Source: Comamonadaceae bacterium UBA4962
Lineage (GTDB): Bacteria; Pseudomonadota; Gammaproteobacteria; Burkholderiales; Burkholderiaceae_C
Length of the DNA: 58,058 nt
NCBI GenBank assembly: GCA_002397315.1
Contig: DHAE01000008.1
Coordinates: 29,734-87,791 of the forward strand
Direction of reading: 5' to 3'
Below are positions 1-8,264 of this stretch, in pieces. The stretch's first letter is position 1; each line of letters begins with the position of its first letter. The position numbers and the translations under genes were made by a program. Below the pieces are notes generated by a model. That model was given only the letters and a program-made list of their open reading frames with translations. It searched no databases and was not told the origin of the DNA.

Positions 1-1152
1 GGCGGCATCGCGCACGATTTCAACAACCTGCTGGGCGGCATCATGGCGAGCCTGGACCTGATGCGGCTGCGCATGTCCCAGGGGCGCCACGGCGATCTCG
101 GGCGCTGCATCGACACCGCCCACCGCTCGGCCAAGCGGGCCGCCGCGCTCACCCACCGGCTGCTCGCCTTTTCGCGGCGCCAGACGCTCGCGCCCAGCGT
201 GGTGGACCTGAACCTGCTGGTCGCCGGCCTGCTGGAGCTGGTGCAGCGCACCGTGGGGCCATCCATTGCTGTGCGCTTCGAACCCACGGCCGGGCTCTGG
301 AAGGTGCGCGCCGATGCGGGCCAGATCGAGAACTCGCTGCTGAACCTGTGCATCAACGCGCGCGACGCGATGCCCGGCGGCGGCACGCTGCGCATCTCCA
401 CCGCCCACCACGTCGCCCCGCCGCAGGGGCCCGGGGAGCCGGACCCGGCGGGCGCGGCCGGCCTGCAGGCGGGCGACTACGTGATGCTGGCCGTGGCCGA
501 CACCGGGGCGGGCATGCCGCCCGAGGTGGTCGAGCGTGCGTTCGAGCCGTTCTTCACCACCAAGCCCATCGGGCAGGGCACGGGCCTGGGGCTGTCGATG
601 GTCTACGGTTTCGCCCAGCAGTCCGGCGGGTCCGCGCGCATCGTCTCCGCGCCGGGTGCGGGCACGAAGATCACGCTCTGGCTGCCGCGCCACGTGGCCG
701 CGGACGGCGCCGTGCACGACGAGGAGGGCACGGACGGGCAGCAGTTGCCGCCGGCCCCGGCCTCTGCGCCCGGCACGGACCGCCCTGCGCCGGTGGTGCT
801 GCTGGTGGACGACGAGCCGGCCGTGCGCTGTACGGTGGCGGAATTCCTGCGCGAGCGGGGCTGGCGCGTGATCGAGGCGGACGACGGCCCTTCGGCGCTG
901 GAGGCGCTGCACAGCGGACTCGCGCCGGACCTGCTGCTCACCGACGTGGGCCTGCCCGGGGGCATGAACGGCCGCCAGGTGGCCGATGCCGGCCGCGTGC
1001 TGTATCCCCGGCTACCCGTGCTGTTCATCACCGGCTATGCCGAGCAGGCGGTGATCGGCGACCGCGACCTCGACCCGGGCATGGACGTGCTCACCAAGCC
1101 GTTCGACCTCGAGGCGCTCGCGGAGCGCGTGGCTTCGGCCCTGGACGCATAG
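1..1152 (+). CDS. Hybrid sensor histidine kinase/response regulator (3' part)
   Basis: The gene is cut by the left edge of the window, and the reading frame is open from base 1. The first visible residues (GGIAHDFNN) are the HisKA phosphoacceptor box, with the histidine at visible residue 5. A HATPase_c domain follows: N-box near residues 110-125 (NSLLNLCINARDAM), a DTGAGMP box, and FFTTK...GTGLGLSMVYG. From about residue 264 there is a receiver domain with acidic pair DDE, phosphoacceptor Asp near residue 315 (LLTDVGLPG), and conserved Thr/Lys positions (FITGYAE, TKPF). Such proteins autophosphorylate on His and pass phosphate to their own receiver Asp. Sensory input domains would lie upstream of the window, so the signal is unknown. 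No output domain follows the receiver. The family call is secure; the partner regulator cannot be named. Confidence 0.93.
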   Translation, partial: GGIAHDFNNLLGGIMASLDLMRLRMSQGRHGDLGRCIDTAHRSAKRAAALTHRLLAFSRRQTLAPSVVDLNLLVAGLLELVQRTVGPSIAVRFEPTAGLWKVRADAGQIENSLLNLCINARDAMPGGGTLRISTAHHVAPPQGPGEPDPAGAAGLQAGDYVMLAVADTGAGMPPEVVERAFEPFFTTKPIGQGTGLGLSMVYGFAQQSGGSARIVSAPGAGTKITLWLPRHVAADGAVHDEEGTDGQQLPPAPASAPGTDRPAPVVLLVDDEPAVRCTVAEFLRERGWRVIEADDGPSALEALHSGLAPDLLLTDVGLPGGMNGRQVADAGRVLYPRLPVLFITGYAEQAVIGDRDLDPGMDVLTKPFDLEALAERVASALDA

Positions 1153-1270
1153 CCGCGGCGCAGGGCGGGTCGGCCGCTTCGCGGGCGGCGAAGGCGGTGG
1201 GGCGGGTGGCACAATGCCCGGGCCGATTCCCGCCCTTTCCACCGACCCCTTTTCCCCTCATCCCCGCGCC

Positions 1271-1978
1271 ATGTTCACAGGCATCGTCCAAGCCACCGCC
1301 ACCCTCGCCGACCTGCAGGACCGCGAGGGCCTGCGCACCTTCGTGATCGAGTTCCCGCCCGGTTTCTGCGAGGGCCTCGCCATCGGCGCGAGCGTGGCGG
1401 TGGACGGCGTCTGTCTCACGGTCACGCGCCTGGTGTCTCCCACCTCGGCCGCGTTCGACGTGATGCTGCAGAGCCTGAACGTCACCACGCTGGGCGGCTA
1501 TGCCGCCGGGCGGCGCGTGAACGTGGAGCGGGCCGCGCGCGACGGCGCCGAGATCGGCGGCCATCCGCTGTCGGGCCACATCGACTTCGCGGCCACGCTG
1601 GAGAGCGTGCGCGATTCCGAGAACAACCGCGTCTGGCGCGTGGCGGTGCCGCCGGCCTTCCGCCGCTACGTCTTCGCCAAGGGCTACATCGCGCTGCACG
1701 GCGCGAGCCTCACCGTGTCCGAGGTGAACCGCGCCGAGGGCTGGTTCGAGGTCTGGCTCATCCCGGAAACCCGCCGCGCCACGGTGTTCGAGGACCTGCG
1801 TGCGGGCGACGTGCTCAACGTGGAGATCGAGCGCAGCACCCAGGTGGTGGTGGACACGGTGCGCGAAGCCGTCGAAGAGAGCCTGGGCGAGCTGCGCCCG
1901 GCGCTGGAGGCGCTGCTGCGCGAGAAGGGCCTGTCGCTCGACGACCTCGTGCGTCCCCAGGCCCTGGTGCAGCGCTGA
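1271..1978 (+). CDS. ribE: Riboflavin synthase, alpha subunit
   Basis: Converts two molecules of 6,7-dimethyl-8-ribityllumazine into riboflavin and the ribityl-pyrimidine precursor, the last step of riboflavin synthesis. The 235-residue product begins with the family-typical MFTGIVQ and shows two tandem lumazine-binding barrels. The first runs to about residue 95 (GASVAVDGVCLTV). The second follows (GGHPLSGHIDFAA, KGYIALHGASLTVSEV) and ends near residue 195. I chose the ATG at 1271 rather than upstream in-frame starts because MFTGI(V/I) is the normal N-terminus. The product is slightly longer than the usual 200-220 residues, with the extra length in an acidic C-terminal tail. Other riboflavin genes are not adjacent. 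The preceding 118 bases contain no FMN riboswitch that I can recognise. Confidence 0.95.
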   Translation: MFTGIVQATATLADLQDREGLRTFVIEFPPGFCEGLAIGASVAVDGVCLTVTRLVSPTSAAFDVMLQSLNVTTLGGYAAGRRVNVERAARDGAEIGGHPLSGHIDFAATLESVRDSENNRVWRVAVPPAFRRYVFAKGYIALHGASLTVSEVNRAEGWFEVWLIPETRRATVFEDLRAGDVLNVEIERSTQVVVDTVREAVEESLGELRPALEALLREKGLSLDDLVRPQALVQR

Positions 1979-1979
1979 A

Positions 1980-3722
1980 TCAGGGCGCTTCTTCCACGCG
2001 GTTGCGGCCCCGGTCCTTGGCCCGGTAGAGGGCCGCGTCCGCTTCCGAGAGCAGATGGTCCAGCACCAGGCCGTGGCGCTGGGAGACGGCCACGCCGACG
2101 CTGGCCGTGAGCCGCGCGCTGCTTCCTGATGGCAACGGGACGGGGGCTTTCTCGATGGCCCGGCGCAACTGCTCCGCCCGCGTGGCGCCCTCGGTGCCCG
2201 GGCAGGGGCCGAGCAGCACCACGAACTCCTCGCCGCCGTGGCGGGCCGCGAGGTCGCCCGGCTGCAGCGCGCTGCGCACCGCGCGTGCCACCGCGCGCAG
2301 CGCCTCGTCGCCGGCCGCGTGGCCCTCGCGGTCGTTGAATGCCTTGAACAGGTCCACGTCGAGCAGCACGAGGGCGACGTCGAAGCGCTGCTGGCGCGCG
2401 CGCGTGATGCGTTCGCGCGCCGCGGCGAAAAAGGCGCGCCGGTTCGGCAGGCCGGTGAGGAAGTCGGTGAGCGATTGCTCCCGCAGTTGCGCGATGAGCC
2501 CGTCGCGCTCGCGCTCCAGCGCCTGCCGGGCGCGCGTGTGCTCCTGCAGGGCGCGCACGGCCCCGATCACCGCCGCGATCTCGTCGCCCGCGGCGGGCGA
2601 GGGCAGCGGGGTGTCGAGCCGGTTGTCCGCCAGATCCCGCAGGGCCCGCGTGGCCTGCGCCAGCGGGCGCAGCACGCGGGCGTGCAGCACGGCCAGCATG
2701 GCCGCCAGGACCACCCAGAGCACGGCGGAGGCCCCCGCCACCGCCACCAGGCTGTACAGGGACTGCTCCTGCGCCGCGGCCGCGTCGCCCTGCAGCCGGG
2801 CCATCACCCGGTCGCGCAGCGCCACCACCTTCTGCAGCTCGGGCACGTAGCGCGCCGCGAACTCGGCGGCGGTGATGCCGTAGCGGCCGTCGCGCTCCCC
2901 GGTCGCCAGCAGGGGGGCCACGATGTCCTGCGCGGCATGGACGAAGTAGCCCTGGTCCACGGCCTCCCAGGCCGCGGCGAGGTCGGGCGGGGTGTCCTCC
3001 GGCCCCGTCAGCCGCTGCTCCAGCAGGAACCTGAGGGCCAGGATGCGGCCGCGCGTCTGCTCGATCGCATGCCGTTCGCCGGTCGTGAGGGGCCGCTGGG
3101 CCGTCAGCGCCGCGGTGAAGTGCGAGCCGAGCAGGCCGGCGTGTTCGCGCAGTTCCGCCGTGATGCGCAGCATCTGCAGGTCGCTGCCCAGGGCGGGCTG
3201 CGCCGTGCGCGCCGTCTGGATCAGGGCGCTCTGGATGGGCGCGAGCCGCGGCACCACGTCCACCAGGCCATAGACGCTCGCCCGCACCGCATCGGGTGTG
3301 CGCTGGCTGCGGGGCCGGGCGATGACCCCGTCGGCCACGGCGCGGGCGCGGGCCAGCGCCTGCACCGCTTCGCCCACCCGGGCCTGCAGGGCCGCGGTGC
3401 GCGGCGACGGCGCGAGCCCTGTCAGCGCCGCGTCCAGCTGTGCCAGCGCCAGGTCGGTCGCCTCTCGGGCCTGCGCGAGCGCGTCCATGGCGGCCGGGTC
3501 GGCCGGGCCGTCGGGGGCGCCCAGGCGTGCGTTCGTGGGCCCGCGTTCGCGCGAGACCCGCTCGGCCGCCACCAGGGCCAGGCGCAGATCCCCCAGCGCC
3601 TGCGAGCCGGCATCCGCCGCGCGCCACGCCCTCCACTCGGTCCAGCTCGCATGCGTAGCCAGCAGGGCCGTCACGGTGGCGAGAACGATGCCGACAAGGC
3701 GCAGGAGATGGTTCAGGGACAT
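1980..3722 (-). CDS. Membrane-bound diguanylate cyclase (sensor-HAMP-GGDEF)
   Basis: A 580-residue protein convergent with ribE, with one base between the stop codons. The N-terminus has a membrane segment (residues about 5-25, RLVGIVLATVTALLA). A mainly helical extracytoplasmic region of ~280 residues follows, then a second membrane segment (SLVAVAGASAVLWVVLAAMLAVL), a HAMP-like linker (LRPLAQATRALRDLADNRLD), a coiled segment and a C-terminal GGDEF domain. The active-site motif is GGEEF at about residues 496-500, so cyclic-di-GMP synthesis is expected. The inhibitory RxxD site that normally sits just upstream reads QPGD, so product inhibition may be weak or absent. The start at 3722 (MSLNHLLRL) is chosen because it directly precedes the membrane segment. 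Much longer frames upstream run through a GC-rich intergenic region. Confidence 0.9.
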   Translation of the reverse strand: MSLNHLLRLVGIVLATVTALLATHASWTEWRAWRAADAGSQALGDLRLALVAAERVSRERGPTNARLGAPDGPADPAAMDALAQAREATDLALAQLDAALTGLAPSPRTAALQARVGEAVQALARARAVADGVIARPRSQRTPDAVRASVYGLVDVVPRLAPIQSALIQTARTAQPALGSDLQMLRITAELREHAGLLGSHFTAALTAQRPLTTGERHAIEQTRGRILALRFLLEQRLTGPEDTPPDLAAAWEAVDQGYFVHAAQDIVAPLLATGERDGRYGITAAEFAARYVPELQKVVALRDRVMARLQGDAAAAQEQSLYSLVAVAGASAVLWVVLAAMLAVLHARVLRPLAQATRALRDLADNRLDTPLPSPAAGDEIAAVIGAVRALQEHTRARQALERERDGLIAQLREQSLTDFLTGLPNRRAFFAAARERITRARQQRFDVALVLLDVDLFKAFNDREGHAAGDEALRAVARAVRSALQPGDLAARHGGEEFVVLLGPCPGTEGATRAEQLRRAIEKAPVPLPSGSSARLTASVGVAVSQRHGLVLDHLLSEADAALYRAKDRGRNRVEEAP

Positions 3723-3860
3723 GGAAGGCGCAGGGCCGTCACCGTACGGGCCGCCGCCGGAGTGCTGATCACGCTGTGGTTTACGATACCGGAACTCTAT
3801 CGCATCGACGTTCCACGGCCGCGTTGCCGGAGTATCGCGGCCGGCGCGGTTTGCTCCCCC

Positions 3861-4400
3861 ATGCCTCTGCCCCCGTCCTCCGCACCCCGCCCACAGCCTC
3901 GCTTCGACGTCCACCCGCTCGCGGCGGCGCACCTGCCGGGCCTCATGGCGGTGCAGCGGGCCTGCTATGGCGCCGGCTTCCTCGAAAGTCCCCAGACATT
4001 CGGACAGCGCCTGGCCAGCCCCGCGAACTGCTCGCTGGTCGCCGTCGAGTCCGGCGCCGTGCTGGCCTACCTGGCCGCCTACCGATCCGCGCGGGGCAAG
4101 GTGACTGCGCTGCATGGCGGTTTCGAAGCCCCGGAGGGCCCTCCTGACACGCTCTACCTGCACGACATGGCCGTGTTGCCGGACTGCGCCGGTCGCGGGC
4201 TGGCGCAGGCGCTGCTGGAGGCGCTGTGGCGCGACGCGCGTGCCGCCGGGCTGCGGCACAGCGCCCTGGTCTCGGTACAGGGCTCGCGCGGCTACTGGGA
4301 GCGCCACGGCTATGCGGCGCGGGAGCCGGCATCGCCCGAGGCCCGCGAACGCCTGGCCGGCTATGGCGCGGGAGCGGTCTACATGGAGCGCTCGATCTAG
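3861..4400 (+). CDS. GNAT-family N-acetyltransferase
   Basis: A 179-residue single-domain acetyltransferase. The acetyl-CoA binding segment is visible in the middle: strand TLYLHDMAVLP followed by the pyrophosphate loop DCAGRGLAQALL (R/QxxGxG/A type). A C-terminal GYWERHGY segment is typical of the fold. It transfers an acetyl group from acetyl-CoA to an amine, but the acceptor cannot be predicted from sequence. It lies alone between the divergent cyclase gene and nudJ, with 110 bases to the latter. The start at 3861 follows a GC-rich leader without a strong ribosome binding site. Confidence 0.85.
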   Translation: MPLPPSSAPRPQPRFDVHPLAAAHLPGLMAVQRACYGAGFLESPQTFGQRLASPANCSLVAVESGAVLAYLAAYRSARGKVTALHGGFEAPEGPPDTLYLHDMAVLPDCAGRGLAQALLEALWRDARAAGLRHSALVSVQGSRGYWERHGYAAREPASPEARERLAGYGAGAVYMERSI

Positions 4401-4510
4401 GGGACATGCACCGCCAGCGGGCGTCGATGGAATGCGCGCCCGTGCAGCCGCTGAAAGCGGGGCGGTGTCCGACGGGACCGCAGCGCCGCCGCATCGTCAT
4501 AATGCGCGCC

Positions 4511-4993
4511 ATGCCCCACCGCTGGAAACCCAACGTCACCGTGGCCGCCGTCGTCGAGCAGGAGGGCCGATTCCTCCTCGTGGAAGAGGACACGTCCGAC
4601 GGCCTGCGGCTCAACAATCCCGCCGGCCACCTCGATCCCGGCGAATCGCCCGAGCAGGCCTGCGTGCGCGAGGTGCTGGAGGAGACGGCCTACGACTTCA
4701 CCGCCACGGCGCTGGTGGGGGTCTACCTCAACCGTTTCACGCGCAGCCGCACGGGCGACGACATCACCTACCTGCGCTTCGCCTTCGCCGGCACGCTGGG
4801 CGCGCACCATGCCTGGCGCACGCTGGACGACGGCATCGTGCGCACCGTCTGGATGACGCCCGACGAGCTGCGTTCCTGCACCGACCGCCACCGCAGCCCG
4901 CTCGTGATGCGCTGCATCGAGGACTACCTCGCCGGGCAGCGGCATCCGGTGGGCATGATCCACACCGACCCGAGCGTGCTGCGGGGCGGTTGA
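4511..4993 (+). CDS. nudJ: Nudix phosphatase NudJ-like
   Basis: A 160-residue Nudix hydrolase. The Nudix box is visible at about residues 37-59 as GHLDPGESPEQACVREVLEE. The final glycine of the consensus GX5EX7REUXEEXGU is replaced by alanine (ETAYD). In E. coli, nudJ lies directly upstream of mnmA and its product hydrolyses thiamin pyrophosphates and nucleoside triphosphates to monophosphates. The same order is seen here, with 91 bases to mnmA. The MPHRWKPNVTVAAVV start at 4511 is preferred; an in-frame ATG nine bases upstream (4502) is also possible. The symbol is assigned from family resemblance plus synteny. Confidence 0.85.
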   Translation: MPHRWKPNVTVAAVVEQEGRFLLVEEDTSDGLRLNNPAGHLDPGESPEQACVREVLEETAYDFTATALVGVYLNRFTRSRTGDDITYLRFAFAGTLGAHHAWRTLDDGIVRTVWMTPDELRSCTDRHRSPLVMRCIEDYLAGQRHPVGMIHTDPSVLRGG

Positions 4994-5084
4994 AACGGCT
5001 GCGGTCACGTTGGCGGCCTGCCGCCGACAGGCCTTTGCCGCATGCCGCGAGCAGGCGCCCCGCCCGAAAAATACAATCCCGGGG

Positions 5085-6221
5085 ATGACAGCCTCCCCCA
5101 AGCAGCGCATCGTCGTCGGACTCTCCGGCGGCGTGGATTCCGCGGTGACCGCCCATCTCCTGAAGCAGCAGGGCCACGAAGTCGTGGGCATCTTCATGAA
5201 GAACTGGGAGGACGACGACGACAGCGAGTACTGCTCCTCCAACGTCGATTTCGTCGATGCCGCGGCCGTGGCCGACGTGATCGGCATCGAGATCGAGCAC
5301 GTCAACTTCGCCGCCGAGTACAAGGACCGCGTGTTCGCCGAGTTCCTGCGCGAGTACGAGGCCGGCCGCACGCCCAACCCCGACGTGCTCTGCAATGCCG
5401 AGATCAAGTTCAAGGCCTTCCTCGACCATGCGATGCGCGTGGGCGCCGAGAAGATCGCCACCGGCCACTACGCGCGCGTGCGCCACAACCCCGCCACCGG
5501 CCTGCACGAGCTGCTCAAGGGGCTGGACCCGGCCAAGGACCAGAGCTACTTCCTGCACCGCCTGAACCAGGCGCAGCTCTCGCGCACGCTGTTCCCGGTG
5601 GGCGAGCTGCGCAAGACCGAGGTGCGCCGCATCGCGGAGGAGATCGGCCTGCCCAACGCGAAGAAGAAGGACTCCACCGGCATCTGCTTCATCGGCGAGC
5701 GGCCGTTCCGCGAATTCCTGAACCGTTACATCCAGCATGCGCCCGGCCCGATCCTGGACGACCGCGGCCGGCGGCTGGGGCAGCACGTGGGCCTGTCGTT
5801 CTACACGCTCGGCCAGCGCCAGGGCCTGGGCATCGGCGGCGTGAAGGAAAAAGGTGCGCAGCGCGGCGGCGGCGAGCATGCGCCGTGGTTCGTCGCGCGC
5901 AAGGAGGTGGAGCGCAACGTGCTGCGCGTGGTGCAGGGGCACGACCACCCGTGGCTGCTCTCGCACACGCTGCAGGCCACCGACGCGAGCTGGGTGGCGG
6001 GCCATCCTCCGGCCGCGGGCGCCTGCGCGGCCAAGACGCGCTACCGCCAGCAGGACGCGGCCTGCACCGTCGCGCAGGCCGAGGGGCGGGATTTCGCCCT
6101 GGCGTTCCCCGAGGCGCAATGGGCGGTGACGCCGGGGCAGAGCGCCGTGCTGTACGACGGCGAGGTGTGCCTGGGTGGCGGCGTGATCACGGCCGCAGGC
6201 TCTGACGCCGGCCCGGTCTAG
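5085..6221 (+). CDS. mnmA: tRNA-specific 2-thiouridylase MnmA
   Basis: Installs sulfur at C2 of U34 in the anticodons of tRNA Lys, Glu and Gln, using ATP and a relayed persulfide. The 378-residue product shows the PP-loop GLSGGVDSAV at residues ~12-21, a catalytic cysteine in NPDVLCNAEIKF (~residue 103), the second active-site cysteine in STGICFIGER (~residue 201), and the C-terminal barrel domain. An insertion of lysine/glycine-rich sequence (KEKGAQRGGGE, ~residue 260) sits in the GIGG..W loop. The ATG at 5085 follows a GGGG stretch and gives the normal family length. It lies downstream of nudJ, as in E. coli. Confidence 0.97.
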   Translation: MTASPKQRIVVGLSGGVDSAVTAHLLKQQGHEVVGIFMKNWEDDDDSEYCSSNVDFVDAAAVADVIGIEIEHVNFAAEYKDRVFAEFLREYEAGRTPNPDVLCNAEIKFKAFLDHAMRVGAEKIATGHYARVRHNPATGLHELLKGLDPAKDQSYFLHRLNQAQLSRTLFPVGELRKTEVRRIAEEIGLPNAKKKDSTGICFIGERPFREFLNRYIQHAPGPILDDRGRRLGQHVGLSFYTLGQRQGLGIGGVKEKGAQRGGGEHAPWFVARKEVERNVLRVVQGHDHPWLLSHTLQATDASWVAGHPPAAGACAAKTRYRQQDAACTVAQAEGRDFALAFPEAQWAVTPGQSAVLYDGEVCLGGGVITAAGSDAGPV

Positions 6222-6265
6222 CGCAAGACCGCCGGCCCCGGCCAGAGGGTTTGTCCCTGTGGCTG

Positions 6266-6291
6266 CCCGCGGGAAAGTTCGCCTTCCCGGG
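6266..6291. repeat. Imperfect inverted repeat in the mnmA-lctP intergenic region
   Basis: The motif CCCGcgGGAA, an 8-base spacer and TTCCCGGG form an inverted repeat with a two-base bulge, about 45 bases after the mnmA stop. It could be a weak terminator or an operator for the lactate permease gene. No T-run follows. The rest of the 232-base gap holds no gene. Confidence 0.35.
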
Positions 6292-6453
6292 TGCTGCCGC
6301 GCTTTGAAAAATGCTCCGCTGCGGTGATCATGTTTTCGCGGCACGGCCGCAGGGTTCCGTCCCCTGCGGTGCCCTGCCGTGCCGGGCGCCCGCGTGCGCC
6401 CGTCTCTGCGCCCGAGAGAAAGAAAACATCATTCATCCAACGGAGACAAGCGC

Positions 6454-8115
6454 ATGGCCTGGCAGCAAATCTACGACCCGTTCGGCAGCATGGTCCTCTC
6501 GACCGCCCTCGCGGCGATCCCGGTGGTGGTCATGCTCGCCGCCCTCGGCTTCTTCCACATCAAGGCGCACATCGCGGCGGGCATGGGCCTCGTCGCGGCG
6601 CTGCTCGTGGCCGTCTTCGCCTACGGCATGCCGGCGGACATGGCCGGCCGGGCCGCGCTGCTGGGGGGCTTCACCGGCCTGCTGCCGATCGGCTGGATCG
6701 TGCTCAACATCATCTTCCTGCACCAGCTCACGGAGCAGAACGGCAGCTTCAAGGTGCTGCAGGATTCGCTCTCGGGCATCACGGAGGACCGGCGCATCCA
6801 GCTGCTGCTGATCGCGTTCTGCTTCGGCGCGTTCTTCGAAGGCGCGGCGGGCTTCGGCACGCCGGTCGCGGTGACGGCGGCCATCCTCATCGGGCTGGGC
6901 TTCTCGCCGCTCGCGGCCTCGGGGCTCTCGCTCATCGCCAACACGGCGCCGGTGGCCTTCGGCGCGCTGGGCACGCCCATCCTCACGCTCGCCAAGGTGC
7001 ACGGCTACGACGTGATGGAGGTGACGGCCATGGTCGGCCGCCAATTGCCGTTCTTCTCGCTGCTGGTGCCGTTCTGGCTGATCTGGGCCTTCGCGGGCCG
7101 CAAGGGCATGGCGGAGATCTGGCCCGCGATCCTGGTCACGGGCGTGTCGTTCGCGGTGCCGCAGTTCCTGGTCTCCAACTTCATCGGGCCGGAGCTGGTG
7201 GACATCATCGCGGCCATCGTCTCCATGGTCTGCCTGATCGCCTTCCTGCGTGTCTGGAAGCCGAAATCGGTATGGACTTCGCCCTCGCTGCGCGGCAACG
7301 ACGTGAGCGCGGCCGAGGCCAAGCCGCCGCAGCCCGTGGCGCGCCACACCCGCGCCGAGCTGGTGGCCGCCTGGATGCCCTGGGCCATCCTCTCGGTGTT
7401 CGTGTTCATCTGGGGCCTGCCGCCCGTCAAGGCCTGGCTCAACGGCCTGTTCGCGCCGTCGTTCCCGATGGCGGGGCTGCACAACCTGATCGAGAAGGTG
7501 CCGCCCGTCGTGCCCGTGCCCACCAAGGAGGGCGCGGTCTACACGCTGAACCTGCTGTCGGCCACCGGCACGGCGATCCTGCTCTCGGCGGTGGTGAGCG
7601 CCTTCCTCATGAAGTACAACCCGGTCGCCATCGTGCGCACCTTCCTGAAGACGATCTGGCTGGTGAAGTACTCGCTGCTCACCATCGTGCTCATGCTGGC
7701 GCTGGGCACGCTCACGCGCTATTCGGGCACCGACACCACGCTGGGCCTGGCGTTCGCCAACACGGGCGTGCTCTACCCGTTCTTCGGCACGCTGATGGGC
7801 TGGCTGGGCGTGGCGCTCACGGGCTCCGACACGGCATCCAACGTGCTGTTCGGCGGCATGCAGAAGGTGGCGGCCGAGCAGCTGGGGCTCTCGGCCAACC
7901 TGATGGGCGCGGCCAACAGCTCGGGCGGGGTGATGGGCAAGATGATCGACGCGCAGTCGATCGTGGTCGCCTCCACCGCCACGCGCTGGTTCGACCACGA
8001 GGGCGACATCCTGCGCTACGTGTTCTTCCACTCCATCGCGCTGGCCTGCCTGGTGGGGCTGTACGTGACGATGCAGGCGTATGTCTGGCCATTCACGCTG
8101 ATGGTGGTGCACTGA
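6454..8115 (+). CDS. lctP: L-lactate permease
   Basis: A 553-residue inner-membrane protein of the LctP family, which imports lactate (and often glycolate) with protons. Many membrane segments are visible along the length, together with the family-conserved stretches FGAFFEGAAGFGTPVAV, NTAPVAFGALGTPI, SGTDTTLGLAF and GSDTASNVLFGGMQ. The start ATG at 6454 (MAWQQIYDPFGS) follows a CGGAGA ribosome binding site at about 6441-6446. No lactate dehydrogenase gene adjoins it. The stop codon is followed at once by the palindromic element at 8119-8234. Confidence 0.95.
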   Translation: MAWQQIYDPFGSMVLSTALAAIPVVVMLAALGFFHIKAHIAAGMGLVAALLVAVFAYGMPADMAGRAALLGGFTGLLPIGWIVLNIIFLHQLTEQNGSFKVLQDSLSGITEDRRIQLLLIAFCFGAFFEGAAGFGTPVAVTAAILIGLGFSPLAASGLSLIANTAPVAFGALGTPILTLAKVHGYDVMEVTAMVGRQLPFFSLLVPFWLIWAFAGRKGMAEIWPAILVTGVSFAVPQFLVSNFIGPELVDIIAAIVSMVCLIAFLRVWKPKSVWTSPSLRGNDVSAAEAKPPQPVARHTRAELVAAWMPWAILSVFVFIWGLPPVKAWLNGLFAPSFPMAGLHNLIEKVPPVVPVPTKEGAVYTLNLLSATGTAILLSAVVSAFLMKYNPVAIVRTFLKTIWLVKYSLLTIVLMLALGTLTRYSGTDTTLGLAFANTGVLYPFFGTLMGWLGVALTGSDTASNVLFGGMQKVAAEQLGLSANLMGAANSSGGVMGKMIDAQSIVVASTATRWFDHEGDILRYVFFHSIALACLVGLYVTMQAYVWPFTLMVVH

Positions 8116-8118
8116 GCG

Positions 8119-8234
8119 GGAGCGGCTGGTACGGCCCTTCCGGCGTCGTTGCGGCATCTTGTCGTACCGTCCGTACTGCCTGCGATGCAGCGCCTCGCCG
8201 GAACCGCTTCGCTGGGCCGTGCCCGCCGCTCGCT
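8119..8234. repeat. Long palindromic element, copy A (convergent junction lctP/IclR)
   Basis: About 116 bases directly after the lctP stop codon. The outer arms pair (AGCGGCtGGTACGGCCC at 8121-8137 with the complement of 8213-8231), as do inner arms TTCCGGCG and CGCCGGAA. The apical part contains the conserved GCATCTTGTCGTAC and GTACTGCCTGCGATGC. A second copy lies at 56898-57015. Stem positions differ between the copies in a compensating way, while the apical sequence is almost unchanged. It lies between two convergent genes, so a bidirectional terminator or REP-like role is the simplest reading. Confidence 0.75.
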
Positions 8235-8264
8235 GACCTGGGCTGGCACGGCCCGTAGAAAGAT

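Noticed and set aside
1153..1270. Possible FMN riboswitch before riboflavin synthase
   Set aside because: The region is only 118 bases, and I could not find the conserved paired elements of an RFN motif.
3723..4307. N-terminal extension of the diguanylate cyclase frame
   Set aside because: The extension overlaps the GNAT gene on the other strand and is arginine/glycine-rich. The start directly before the first membrane segment (3722) is more credible.
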